Origin: Ulota crispa
Taxonomy: Eukaryota; Streptophyta; Bryopsida; Orthotrichales; Orthotrichaceae
Reading direction: 5' to 3'
NCBI GenBank assembly: GCA_963920765.1
Contig: OY987249.1
Location: forward strand, 5,128,188 to 5,192,187
Length of the DNA: 64,000 nt
Notes under the pieces: model-generated
What the model was told of the DNA's origin: nothing
The model's database searches: none
What the model saw: the letters and a program-made list of their open reading frames with translations, nothing else
Position numbers and translations under genes: made by a program
Part shown: in pieces, positions 35,663 through 47,345 of the stretch
How positions within the stretch are numbered: the stretch's first letter is position 1
Layout: every line of letters begins with the position of its first letter

Positions 35663-38600
35663 ATGACTCCGCAACGCGAGTATCCGACTTCCATCCATCC
35701 CGTAAGCTCCTTCTCCTAGATCACGCAGCAGCTCAATTCCCAGCTCCATTCTGGACTCAGCCCAATGTAGTCAATGAGTTAATTTTGGCTTGGCGTAACG
35801 AATGTGTGAGCTCAAACTGTCATGTCACAATTTTTCGGCACCCGATGCAAGCCGTGAACGGGTAGACTTACTTGCTTCTCTTCCGAAATGCATGCTTTGT
35901 ATTCTGATTCACCTTATAATGCACGGTGCCTCGCTGATTTTAGATCTGTATGATTCGAAATTTGCTATGGCCTCGGTCCATTGCTGAGAGGCTGAGTCCG
36001 ACAACGAATATGTGTTGTGAAAGCAGGGCTTTGGGGAATTGGGTGTGCCAGTCGTCGGGAGCAGTTCCGACCAGAACCGAACGAGCTTCCGAGACGCAGA
36101 TGGGCAAGGAATCTGGAAGGAGATTCACACTGATTCCGGCGGGCAGTGTAGCAGCGGGGGCGGCTCCGTCGCCACCAACATCCTCACGCCCAGCAGCCGT
36201 GAGCAATCGCCAAGGCCAAGGCCAAGCCACTCTTCTAATAACAGCGCCTACGTGGAGCCGCCGACGGTTCTCACGAGCCCCTCGAACCACGCCGTGGGGG
36301 GTGGTGGGAGATCAATCGCCGTAAACACCACAAGCAGCAAAAACTACTACTACAGGCATGGAATGTTGCGCGGTGGCCCAAAGGTTCCGCATTCCACCCA
36401 AAACGTCAACATTCTAAGTCCCCAGCAGCTGCGACCGCTGGAGAAGAGCCCTAATAAGGGCACGCTGCAACTCCACGTCACCAATCCGCGGGTAACCGAG
36501 GAGCTCACCCCGAGTCCGGAGCAAGGTGCTGCAGGGCCAGCGTATGATCACGATGTGGAACAACTGCATCATACGAGTATGCTTCCACAGGCAGCTGCTG
36601 CGCGATCTCCACACCAGGTGAGCCAGGGACTCAGAACACCATATTCGTTAAATTGGGAAAAACAGAGGTACCATTTTGTACTCCACCTTAAACCCAAAAA
36701 GTTACCTTAAACCAGATTTGAATTGAAGGTATCAGATTTAGTATGAGCCACTAAGATTTTTTCCATTGCAAATTTCTCTTTGCAAGTGAGGGTACGTGTA
36801 CCAAAAAAAACGTTGCAAGCTTGATTTTAGGTGGCCACCTAAAATTTTTGAAAGTCCCAAAATGTATTGTTTTTCCCAATTTAACAAATATGATGTTTCA
36901 GGATTACCTGCTTTTGCTCTAATACCACATGTTTGAATCATGGTTGTCACATTGGGCAAGTCTTGGCTGTTGAAGAGGATGGATGGACAGACTGGTTCTT
37001 CATGCTAAAATCAGGGTGCAAACATCAGGGAGTGATTTTAAGGTTACTTTGGTGCCCATAGACAAAAAAAATTGTTTGTGTTTGCACCTCGATCGTTTCG
37101 TTTGTGTGTGCGTGGGATAGACGGACTGTTTAGGGTTGGTCCAATTTGATAACCATGGTTTGAATTTTCAACTCTACAATGTTTATTATTTAAATTCAGA
37201 TCTTAATGTTGTTATGACTGATGAATGTAAATAGGCTTCAAATCCTGGGTCTCTTCAGTTCTCGACTAGATCTGCGAACTGACCAACCACGCGTAATTAT
37301 GATTTTAAACTTCAGTCGGTTTTGGTCCGTAGCATCTAAACAAGGTCGACGATATATATGGCAGATCCTGAGTGTATTAAGTATCTTAACCAGCGCAATT
37401 TGATTTGAACTTTGTTTATTTGTAATTTTAGACACCGTGATTATGACTAGCGACCTTGCAGGTGACACTAAGTAGCCCCGTGGGGACGCCGATGAGCCCC
37501 TCTACTAAGCCGAAGGAGATGGTGAAACCCAGCCGGGTGAACCAAACGCCTCGACGTCCTTCGGTTTCCAAGGACAGGTCGCCCGATCGCTCATGGAAAA
37601 GCTCCTTTCGGGCGGTGTTGCCGGCCGTGGCGGCGACGGCGACGACCTTGCAGAACCGGGGCATGAGGCGAGAGTTGAACAGTTCGTTCCAAGGAAATAG
37701 TTCTGGGCGAGCAGCCGCTGCGGCGTGTGTGAATCTGAAATCTTCGTCGGTCCCGAGATGGCGCGGTTGTGGCGATAGCGGGGCTCCAGCGATGGCGGCT
37801 CCTGTTCGTGACCACCGGGAAACCTGTCAAGGTAGGTACCAAGCATGGTTGTCACATTGCACCGTGTGTCCATTTGCTTCACCGTTCGCCCAAAATACTC
37901 AATTGAGCTCATGTCTGTGCACTGCAATGGTGATACTCATTGTTGTCAAAATGAAGCTAAAATGTGGATTTAAAATCATATCATGTCATTAAAACGAAGA
38001 ATAGTAATTTGATTCTTCCAATTTTAGATCAAAAGTTCTAAAAAAAATTCTAAAACGCGGATGGACATGTCCACATGTGCCATCTATTTGGTACGTCCGC
38101 TTGTCTTTGTTTGACAAGCAAATACTCTTGGGCAATAGCCAAATCTCTAATGAGACAACTATGGTACCAAGTAATAGACCGGTGGTTTGTGCACTCCCTT
38201 GTGTCCCGAAAATAATAATAATCCAACTGCAGTTTCCATAAGTCTGCAAAAAAGTGTTTGATGCAAAATAAAAATCTTCGGCAAAAGTAAGCTTACTCTT
38301 TGTAGAGTTTGTTCTATCAGCTTAGTTTACGACGCTTGATTCTATGATTGTCGCCATATGTGTAGGTATCAGTGGGCTCCAACAACTAAGAACTAACAAG
38401 TCACTTGTATAATTACTCAGACACTGCTCATTTGTTCGATTGAACTTCTGTTACCTACCAATTCATGCAATTGGTTCTCTGTAAACCATTAAACGGATGT
38501 CAAGTGATATCATCGAATATTATTGCTAACTTTACAAGTGGGGTAGCCTAGAATTGAACCAAAAGCAACAACTAAAGTATCCCAAAGAAAAGTAGGACGG

Positions 38601-41409
38601 TTCTCACTAGAGACTGGGACTTCACATTAGTGTTTGAATAGTCATTAAATATTTGAAATCAGAGCACAAATTTAGAAAAGTCAACTTTTGACTTTGCCCT
38701 CAATAATACATGATTTTCCTGGTTGTTACTTTTGGGCAAGATTTAGCTTTTGGATAGCAGAGGTGGATGAGAGACTGACCTCTTGACCTCTTGACTATTT
38801 AGGGCATTTTTAGGGTTTTTGACCTAAAATAAGAAGAATCAAATCTTGATATGGCTATAAACCTACATTTTGACTTCATGTTGGCAACAATGAGTGTCAC
38901 CAACAAATATAAAGTCTTTTTTTTGTCATTTTTTATCATTTTTGGAAGTCAACTTATAGTTGACTACATCAAATGGACCATGTTCAATTGGGCACTTTGG
39001 GCGTACTGGCTAGCAGACGGACAGTCCAATATGACAACCATGATGATTTGTACACAAATGTCAGTTTTGGTTTGGAAGTAGCTTTCGCGTACGTATGTGA
39101 CTGAAAACGCAGAAAATCTTTTCTCGATTCCCGGTGAGTTCAGTATTCCCTGGTGTTTCCCATGGTTGGACTAGGAAACACTGGGGACTCACTGGGAATT
39201 CTCTCACGGGGAATCGAGAAAAGTTTTCCGGAAATGTGTTTGATCGGTGAGGTGAACATACTTGCAAACTCGTGGATGCAGGAGATCTTTCAGGCGAACT
39301 GGAGCGACCAAGCGTGCCGCATAAAATAGTGGGAGGCAAGCAGAAGCTATCATCATCATCTACCCCGAAATCAAGCTCCTACAACATTTTCAGTCTGCTG
39401 AGCTGGGGCAAGAAAAAGCCGAGTACTGGGATCACCACGGTGTCGACGAAGCGTCAACCGACGGCGACAGAGTCCCGCCTGGAGTACTCCGACGACTACT
39501 TCGGGGCCGCGAAAGCTGACTCCGACTCCATCAAAGTGCTGGACTACACCATCAAGACGTTACGCCACAAGCTCGAGCAAGCCAATCAGAAGCGCGCGAC
39601 GGCACTCGACGAGGTCTGCGCCTTGCAATCCACGCTGGAAGCGTCGGAGGAGAAGTGCCGGCAGTTGACCCGACGGTGCCTGGACTTAGAGCTCCAGTTC
39701 AGCGCGCGCAGCAGCGGCCTCTGGGACATGTCGGGACCGGAGGAGCGAACCAACAACGCCGACACGTATTTTGTTGGTCGACGGAGAGAGCCTAACCCGG
39801 CGCTACACGTCGCCGCTACTCTGTTCCCCCGGCCTTCTCATCAGGAACTACTCACTCCCGAGCAGTTCCTGCAAGTGTTCGAGGACGCCATCGCCAATCT
39901 GCGAAAACTGGCTTCCGCCATTTGTCACCACATCCGAGAGAACGGCGAGTCCGCTACGCAGGTGATCACCGCCCTCCTGGAGCAGCACAAGGTTGGACGC
40001 GCCGTCGCCCGCATGCCCCGCAACGTCACCATCCTCTACTTCGAATCCTTCCTCAACCAGGTATGTACACCAAATAGTGCATTTTGGTTTCCCACACTAA
40101 TGGTTGACCATGATTGGATTTCACATGATTTACAACTTGAACTTTATTTGTTTTTCAGGTAGTTTTGTAGTGGTTGCAAGACCCTTCAAATTTTGTTTTT
40201 TTGCAGTAATTAGTAATTAGTAATTAGTGATGAAAATCACTTTTACAGCAATAAAAGTGTAAGAAATGAGAATTAGTGTGGGGCAACCTAATTGCACTAT
40301 TTGGTGTAGTTGCCAATTGATTCCAAAAAGTTGACACGTGTTGAAGACATGTTTTGTTGTGAATTCTATGCCAAATGTATGTGAATCTAATCTAATGATT
40401 CAATTTCTTCTATGGTCATATATATTAGGGGAAATTTCATGGATACCCTTGAAGTTTGCCAAATTTTCATAGATATCCTTGCTTTTTCAAAAATATCACA
40501 AATACTTTTGGACCAAAAAATTTAGGCATTTGTTTTGTTGTGCATGTCGCAGTTTCCCTTCTTCCTTTATGAGCATGCACAACAAGAAAGAAGTAGATTT
40601 ACACATAAAGGGGAAAAGAAGTGACATGCACAACAAAACAAACGCCTGAAATTTTTTGGTCCAAATGTAGTTAAGGTACGTTTGAGAAATTTCTTAAAAA
40701 GCAGGGGTATTTATGAAAATATTGCAAACTTCAGGTGTATCTATGAAATTTTCCCTATATATTATAGATGTGAGAGGTTCTAGTCGAGAGCTTAGTTGCG
40801 CAAAGGTGAGAGTTTCTTGGCAGTGTGCGAATTGTGCTCGTGAATTATATATATAGTATGCGGTGTGCATGCATGCAGGTCATGTTTGAGAGCTTCGAGA
40901 ACGTGAGCTTCGAGCCAAACGGCGCGTCGTCGATCTTCTGCCCGGAGACGCTGAAGCAGCAGTCGTTGCAGGCGCTCCAGAGCCTGAGAAGCGTGGAGTG
41001 GAGTGCGATCGAGAAAACAGTACTGCTGGGCAAGCCGGGCGCTGTGGTGGTGAACGCGAGCTTCCACAGATTTTTCGTGGTGCGCATGCAGCTCATTCTG
41101 TCGCAGCTGGGCAAGCTGGCGGAGATCGAGCTGTCGCTGGCTCTCATGGCGGCGTTCTTCGACGCCGTGAAGGCCGTCTGGCTCGTGCACCACATGGCCT
41201 TCGCCTTCGACCACCCCGTGTCCATCTTCCGCGCGTCGCCCGCTTCGGAGTTCGACGCGCGCTTCATGGAGCTGGTGACGGCGTTTGAGGAGGACGAGCC
41301 GCCGCAAGTGGGCGTCCGGTCGAAGATCAGCATTATGTTGAACCCGGGCTTCATTGTCAGCCGACAAATCATCAAGTGCCAAGTGTACTGTAGTAGCAGG
41401 GATGAGTAA
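35663..41409 (+). CDS. DUF641-family protein, GIL1-like (five exons, ~769 aa)
   Basis: Proposed CDS: 35663-35701, 36027-36617, 37462-37831, 39282-40060 and 40879-41409; all junctions are GT-AG and keep frame (2310 nt). The first short exon (MTPQREYPTSIHP) is inferred, because the second exon opens at an AG acceptor and has no usable ATG. The N-terminal ~400 residues are Ser/Pro-rich and low-complexity. From about residue 415 there is a coiled coil (LDYTIKTLRHKLEQANQKRATALDEV). The C-terminal half matches DUF641: FLQVFEDAIANLRKLASAICHHI, ILYFESFLNQ, VMFESFENVSFEPNGAS, and the ending GFIVSRQIIKCQVYC. Family members such as Arabidopsis GIL1 and IRKI act in phytochrome-dependent loss of gravitropism and in root receptor-kinase signalling. 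The N-terminus is longer than in Arabidopsis GIL1 (about 470 aa). Family confidence is very high; the start is uncertain. Confidence 0.88.
36635..36898. mobile_element. MITE in an intron of the DUF641 gene
   Basis: AACACCATATTCGTTAAATTGGG at the left is mirrored as CCCAATTTAACAAATATGATGTTT at the right. It is the same family as 913-1222 and 44311-44567. It starts only 17 bp after the exon donor at 36617. Confidence 0.75.
39117..39232. repeat. Intronic hairpin just upstream of a splice acceptor
   Basis: CTTTTCTCGATTCCCGGTGAG near 39118 is mirrored by CTCTCACGGGGAATCGAGAAAAG near 39205-39227, with inner arms TCCCTGGTGTTTCC and GGAAACACTGGGGA. The fold would end about 50 bp before the exon that begins at 39282. 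Confidence 0.75.
40428..40755. mobile_element. Mutator-type MITE with perfect 9-bp target duplication
   Basis: A 328-bp element with ends GGGGAAATTTCATGGATACCC and ATCTATGAAATTTTCCC. Flanks 40419-40427 and 40756-40764 are both TATATATTA. It lies in the last intron of the DUF641 gene, about 120 bp before the final exon. Its sister copy is at 2912-3233. Confidence 0.9.
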
Positions 41410-42512
41410 AGGCGGAGTTTCCAGTTTCCACGGTTGCACCAGGCCTTCTCATTGATATCTTAGCCTGAAGCCTGACCCCTCTCCCACCTCCATTCATCAG
41501 ATTGATATTGGTATCTTTGGATGTCGCTATTTGCATTAAACGGGCCACAAACAGATTGATTGATTTTTCAGATTCCGTATTTCACTAGTAGAGGTATACA
41601 GAATTTGCTCACCAATCGAGGAAACGACTCTTTGCTTACAAAGAGAAGCGCAGAAAGAAACGAATTTCCCTCTGAATTTAGTGGGCTTTGAAACGCTAGT
41701 GGATTACTACAAGAAGTTGGTGTCTTGTGTCTAGAGAAGCTTTAACGCCATCGAGATTTTTGTGCAAATCCTGGGCAAAGTTGAAGCAACCTTGTGCCAC
41801 TTAAATGGCCTTCAGGAAGAGAAGATTTGAATCGGCTTGAAGAATTTGCAAGGAAGTGTAACAGAAGAATGGTAGTTGTAGGATTTGGTGTTTTGTGACA
41901 CTCTGTTTTGAGGTGTAGGCAGTGATTCTCAAAACCAGGTTTGATTAGGGCCGCTTTACACTAGGTATCAAGGCCATGGAAACTTGAGGTCGTGTTAACT
42001 AAGATTTCAGCTCAAATGATGTCGAGAACGGACCTAAGGGTAGGATGTGGGAACACCCATAAGCGTCACCTCTAAAATCTTGAAAAATTTGTAGAAGAGA
42101 TGTAATTACAAGGATGTATTATAACATGTGAACATGAAATTTTAGTGTTGGTTATGGGTACAATGACAGTTTGCTTTTTAAAATTCACAGCTTATTCTCA
42201 CAAGAATCAAATAATACAAAATGTTTATTATTAATAGTCATCATGTTCAAAACCCTTAAACTAACGTTTATGGGTGTTCCTACCTTAAGAGCAGCCTTAA
42301 TGGGCATGGCATGTGGACTCCATATCACTAAACTAGAGGAATTCAAAAAAAAAAACGACCCAATGGGAGCACTACTCAACACATCAAGTTGGAGTACGCA
42401 CCAAAAAGAGAGCCTTCAAGCATTATTTTGCAACTAGTTAGAGTGCCACTCCAAGTTAAGCAAAAAGGTGTAATTAAGAGGGTCATGATGACAACTACCC
42501 TTATTCAATAAA
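41410..42512. other. 3' flank of DUF641 gene and intergenic DNA
   Basis: Presumably the 3' UTR followed by AT-rich spacer. No gene or RNA is recognised. Confidence 0.45.
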
Positions 42513-42970
42513 GGGAATTGATATGTGTACCACACCTTTTGAACTACTGTACCACACACTAGGGTAAATTTTAGATTTCTACCATCAAAAAGCTAAATTT
42601 TAGAATTTGGAATTCAGATTTGGACCTAGAGACTATGATTTAGTCTAGAACCATAAAGAAAGTTGCAATTCAACAGCACCCACTGAAAAAGTTTAGCTAG
42701 TGAGAAAAGCATTACTTTTACTTTTGTTTGAAAAAAAATGATAAGTTGTTTCATTAGGTGTTGTTGAATTGCAAATTTTTTTGTGGTTCTAGACTAAATC
42801 ATAATCTCTAAGTCCAAATCTGAATTCCAAATTCTCAAATTCAGCTTTTTGATGGTAGAAATCTAAAATTTACCCCGAGGTGTGGTACAATAGTTCAAAG
42901 GGTGTGGTACAATAGTTCAAAGGGTGTGGTACAATAGTTCAAAGGGTGTGGTACACATATCAATGCCCTA
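42513..42970. mobile_element. Foldback MITE with triplicated 22-bp terminal unit
   Basis: AGGGAATTGATATGTGTACC at the left is mirrored by GGTACACATATCAATGCCCT at the right. The arms ('aaattttagatttctaccatcaaaaagct' and its complement) continue inward. The right arm carries three tandem copies of a 22-bp unit containing GTGTGGTACAATAGTTCAAA (42880-42945), where the left arm has one. Confidence 0.85.
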
Positions 42971-44310
42971 AAGAAAATGGAAGAGCAACCACCTAAAGTG
43001 ACCTCATCCCCATGCAAATTCTTAAAGTGACCCCTACTTTATGTCAAATGATAGCATTCTTATTCTTTAACCTAGAATCCCAAGCTCTACAAGTAATTAA
43101 TGCAATATTTACTGCATCAAAATATAAAGTTTCCATTGGGAGCCTCAACCTAGCAAATGGCTCTCCACTATCGGGAGGCCAGTAAGGTTGCTCTAAGTGC
43201 CTATTATATCATGAGTATAAGGGGATCAATTCTCTTGTGTGTAAAAGCCTTAAGGGCATAAAGTTGAGAACATTAGAGCAAATTTTGAAAATTTCAAGAG
43301 AAAAGGGATAAAAATAAATTAAATCAAGGAGAGCCATTGATGTTTTTATTCCATCCTATGGTATTGATTATCTTAAAAGAATTTTTTTTATTTAAATAAT
43401 AATATTTTAATAAGATCTAACAAGGGTCAAGAATTGACTTCCCAATAACCCATTTTTTGAAGTTGGAGCAGTGTTAGATTTTGTCATTTATATGTTAAAA
43501 TATGTTCAAAATATTTAACTTTGACTTACAATATAGAGGCATTGAAGTCATTTTCAGAAAATCAACTAATGAGAACCAAGCGTTGGGGTAGCTAAGGTTA
43601 GATGGCATGCAATTTTGGTGGGCCAAGGTAGATATGCTTTTAGACTTTGTGTGCAAAACATATGGAGATTTTGGATGTTTTGCACACATCTCCCGATTTT
43701 CTATGCAAGTCTCTCACAGTGCTTTGCAATTGTTAATAGACTTTTGCTTAGTCCCAATTTGGTAAAAAGTGACAAACCTTGTAGATCTCCAAATATGGGA
43801 TAATCTTTTGCATGTAATTTTCCAAAATTTTGCATTTTCTGGTTATTTGAACATATCTCATGATATTTTCCAAATATATCTTCCAACTTTTTGTAGACCA
43901 AAACTATTTTTAAGTTTTTATTTATGAATTCTGAATAGTCCGTATTTAGTGCAATGTGGTATTAATTCAAGAAGTTACAATTCAATTTAATAACAAGTGA
44001 TTTAACTTGTATAGAAAAAGAACGACAAATCACTTGCTTAATTATTTCCAAGTGCGTGTAATGACAATTTAAGCATGAAAAATCAAAAATGACACCGATC
44101 CGTTTGATGATATTGACTAGACATCAAGAGTAATTGAACAAAAGCAAGAGTATACACGCCAAGTAATGAGAATTTGTCATTTGTTTACTCAAGGTAAGCC
44201 ACCCTCATGACTGCACCAAAACAAGGCAACCAAGACTTGGGCTTCCATTCTTGTTTTACTTTGGTGAAGTCTCAATGGAGCCAAGCGTCTTATAATTTGT
44301 TACTACTGTA
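42971..44310. other. Intergenic, no supported gene
   Basis: AT-rich spacer with only unconserved short frames. Confidence 0.45.
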
Positions 44311-44567
44311 AACGCGTTATTTGTTAAATTGGGAAAAACAGTACAAAGTGGGACTTTCAAGAATTCAGGTGATCACTTGAATTCCAGCTCACAGCGTTTT
44401 TTTTGTACACGTGCCCTCACTTGAGAGGAGGAATTTGCGAGGGAAAAAATCTTAGTGGCTCAAATTGAGTTTGATACCTTTAAATCTGGTTTAAAGTAAC
44501 TTTTTGGGTTTCAGGTGAAATACAAAATGGTACCTACGTTATTACAAATTTAACAAATAACACGTTT
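44311..44567. mobile_element. MITE, AACGCGTTATTTGTTAAATT family
   Basis: AACGCGTTATTTGTTAAATT at the left is mirrored by AATTTAACAAATAACACGTTT at the right. It is the third copy of the family seen at 913-1222 and 36635-36898. Confidence 0.75.
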
Positions 44568-45007
44568 GTAGGTTGGGAGCAGATTTGGCAGGTCTCTGCC
44601 AAATCAATTATTTTTTGAAAAAAACCCAGTTGGGCATCTAATTTCATAATTAAACAAGATTAGGCACTTTCAAAAGAAATTTTTAGTATTTGGCATGCAA
44701 CCAAATTTTTTAGTAGAGTTAAGCCTTTTTTAAAGCATCTTTCACTATCTAAAATTAGCCTTTGGTATAAAATTTGTAATAGATTGAGCACTCTTGGAAT
44801 CAACCTTGACCTTCCATTGTTAATAAGCTTAATACCTTTAATAATATTTGACATTTCAATTTTTTGATTTGTTTGACATTGGGCATTTTTGGAGAATAAT
44901 TAGGCAAAATTTTGGGGAATTATTTTATGCCAAATCTACCATCAACCTACAGTAATATATCTAAACAAAGTACTATTCATCCTCTACAAGAATCTTTGTA
45001 ACATACG

Positions 45008-45400
45008 TACTAGGTTTGTTATATGTACACCCGAGGGGTGATAAATCTTAGATATTTACTTGGATATTTACCATTAACAAGTTGCATCTGGAAACTCTGA
45101 ATTTACTTTTGGATTTAGAGATCTTAATTTAGTCTATAATCCCAAAGGAGGATACAATTGAACAACACACACTAAAAAAACTTAGTTTCTTTTACAAATA
45201 AAGGTAAAAGTAATAATTTGCGCCCTAGTTAAATGTTTTCACTGGGCATTGTTCAACTATGTCCTTCTTTGTTATTCTAGAGTAAACCAAGATTTTTAAA
45301 TCCAAATATGAATTCAAATTTTCTAAATTCAACTTGTTCATGGTAAACATCTAAAATCCACCCCCTAGTACATTTAACAAACCCTAGATGTGCATATACG
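45008..45400. mobile_element. Degenerate foldback element related to 42513-42970
   Basis: GTTTGTTATATGTACACCC at the left and its complement-like 'tagtacatttaacaaaccctag' at the right bracket inverted arms that share phrases with 42513-42970 ('gattttagtctagaaccataa'-like). The ends are approximate. Confidence 0.55.
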
Positions 45401-45680
45401 AGACATACTACAATGGTACCTTGATAAGATGAAGGTATCCGGATAGCTTATTCATTTTGTGTAAGGAAAGCATTAATTGTAACCAAACACATCTTTTGTA
45501 GCTCCCAACCACCAGGAATAGTCATCTCCTTCATCTTCACTAAGCATTTTTTCTTATAAAGGTTCATCTTAAAGAGGCACTACTATACTAAAATCACAAG
45601 GACCTTTGTAATATCACATCTTGGTCCCTAAAGTATCACATCTTGACCTTTATAGTATCACATCTCCACTCTTTGTGATA

Positions 45681-46643
45681 TTAACCCCTAAAGGACCAAG
45701 GGTGTTTTTTGAGAAAATATCTCAAAAATTGTCAACTTTTAGTGCATTGCCCAAAATTTAAAATAAAAACCTTTTTTCTCAATTCCAACTGTAAAAAAGT
45801 GTGTTAAATAGATAAGTTAATGTGTGCAAAAAAATTCAGCCCATTTGACCCCGCGGATTGTAAGATTATAACATTTGAAGTGAGAAAAATAGTTATTTTT
45901 CATTCCTGCAAAACAAGGTCAGCAGACTTTGACCCTTCCTAGAGTAAAATTTTTGCTCTACACAGATTTGAGCTTTTTGACCATTCACAAGTATATGATG
46001 TTAGGTTCACTCATGAAAATTTTCAAATGCAAATATAGAATCTAGCTTATTCTAAATCACCCTCCAATGCAAGGAGGTTTAGTGAATTGGCAATACATTA
46101 GTCATTCTTTCATGATTTCTTGTGCAATGTGGAAGTTTTTTATTTGAAATCTGAAAGGTGAAAAGTTGGAGACAAACATTTGGGATACGTGAAAAAAAGT
46201 TTCAAGAGCTTTAGATTTATAGATTGAAAGATAACAAGGCTTGAAGTTAGAGGAATTTTTTTTTCTTGAAGTTGCCCAAACTTAGTTAACAAAGTTTGAC
46301 TCCCTTTAGAATGTGATGTGAGTCCTCAATTTATTTATTTTTTTGACAGTTGTATACCATGGTTTTTTAGTTACATACTTGCCAAATTTCAAAAGTTAAT
46401 GAGAGTTTTAGCATAAGATTCTCCAAAGATGCTCAAACTGCCCAAACTGCCCAATTTCTTTTGGGCAACATAACTTTTGAACCAAGCATCCGATTGGGGA
46501 AAAAAATTAGATTTCCACTTGAGAGATACATATTTGCACCTTGTGTAACAATTTTGAGAATATCCAATAAAAATTAACTCCATATGACCCTACCCAAGTT
46601 CTCAAGTGACTATTGAACATCCACTTGGTCCTTTAGGGGTTAA
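45681..46643. mobile_element. TTAA-flanked non-autonomous element (~0.96 kb)
   Basis: TTAACCCCTAAAGGACCAAG at 45681 and its inverse (CTTGGTCCTTTAGGGGTTAA) at 46624-46643 are near-perfect terminal inverted repeats with TTAA on both outer ends. The interior is AT-rich with no transposase. It is the best preserved member of the large class. Confidence 0.85.
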
Positions 46644-47086
46644 CACCTAAATAAAATTTTAAAACTCACTAAAAATTTTACTTTACATTCTATCTAACAT
46701 ACAGAAATCCTAATAAAATTCTAATGATAAATGCGTACGCAACAAGCGCCAATCGCTAGTTCCCTCCAAAAAAAAAATGTATATATTTTTTGGTTCACAA
46801 AACAAACACTTTTAGGTTCATACAAGTTCGCCGTCCTCTCGTCCACCATCTTTTCCATCATTCTAAGAGCACCACACAAGCACACATGATTCCTTCCAAA
46901 CAATGAAACCTTTCAACGAGTTCAAAAATGTTAGGCCGACAATACTAATGCCATAGAACTCCATATAAGCACATGCGCTTTGTGTGCCTCCGCTGTACGA
47001 TATTGAAGAGGTCCTGAAGCTCCGGAGAACGTTTTCTGCCAGCAATTGTTTAATCGCTTTCTGTTGCATGTTGTGGGTATTGTGGG

Positions 47087-47203
47087 TTTTGTGAAGTTGT
47101 GGGTTTTAAGAACTTTGTTGGTTCTTGAGAAATCTGTGGATTTTGTAGGTTTAGTGGACGTGGTGAAGTTTGTGGAGTTTGTGGAGTTTGTGGAGTTTGT
47201 GGA
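47087..47203. repeat. GTGGAGTTT minisatellite upstream of the deacylase gene
   Basis: A perfect 9-bp GTGGAGTTT unit repeats 3.5 times at 47172-47203, preceded by degenerate copies back to about 47087. It lies about 140 bp upstream of the start codon at 47346, in the likely promoter or 5' leader. Confidence 0.85.
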
Positions 47204-47345
47204 TGAGTGAGTGAGTGGAGTCATCTGTGATTCTGTGGGTTACTGGGCCTTGCAGCTGGTTCACAGTTTGGGGTGTGCAGCAGCACTCTGCACTTTGCGA
47301 GTCAGGCTGGGGTGTTTTTTTTTTTTGCTCTCAAAGCGCACCATC

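Noticed and set aside
40792-41439. 215- and 176-codon minus-strand frames
   Set aside because: Antisense shadows of the last DUF641 exon, whose protein is clearly recognisable on the plus strand.
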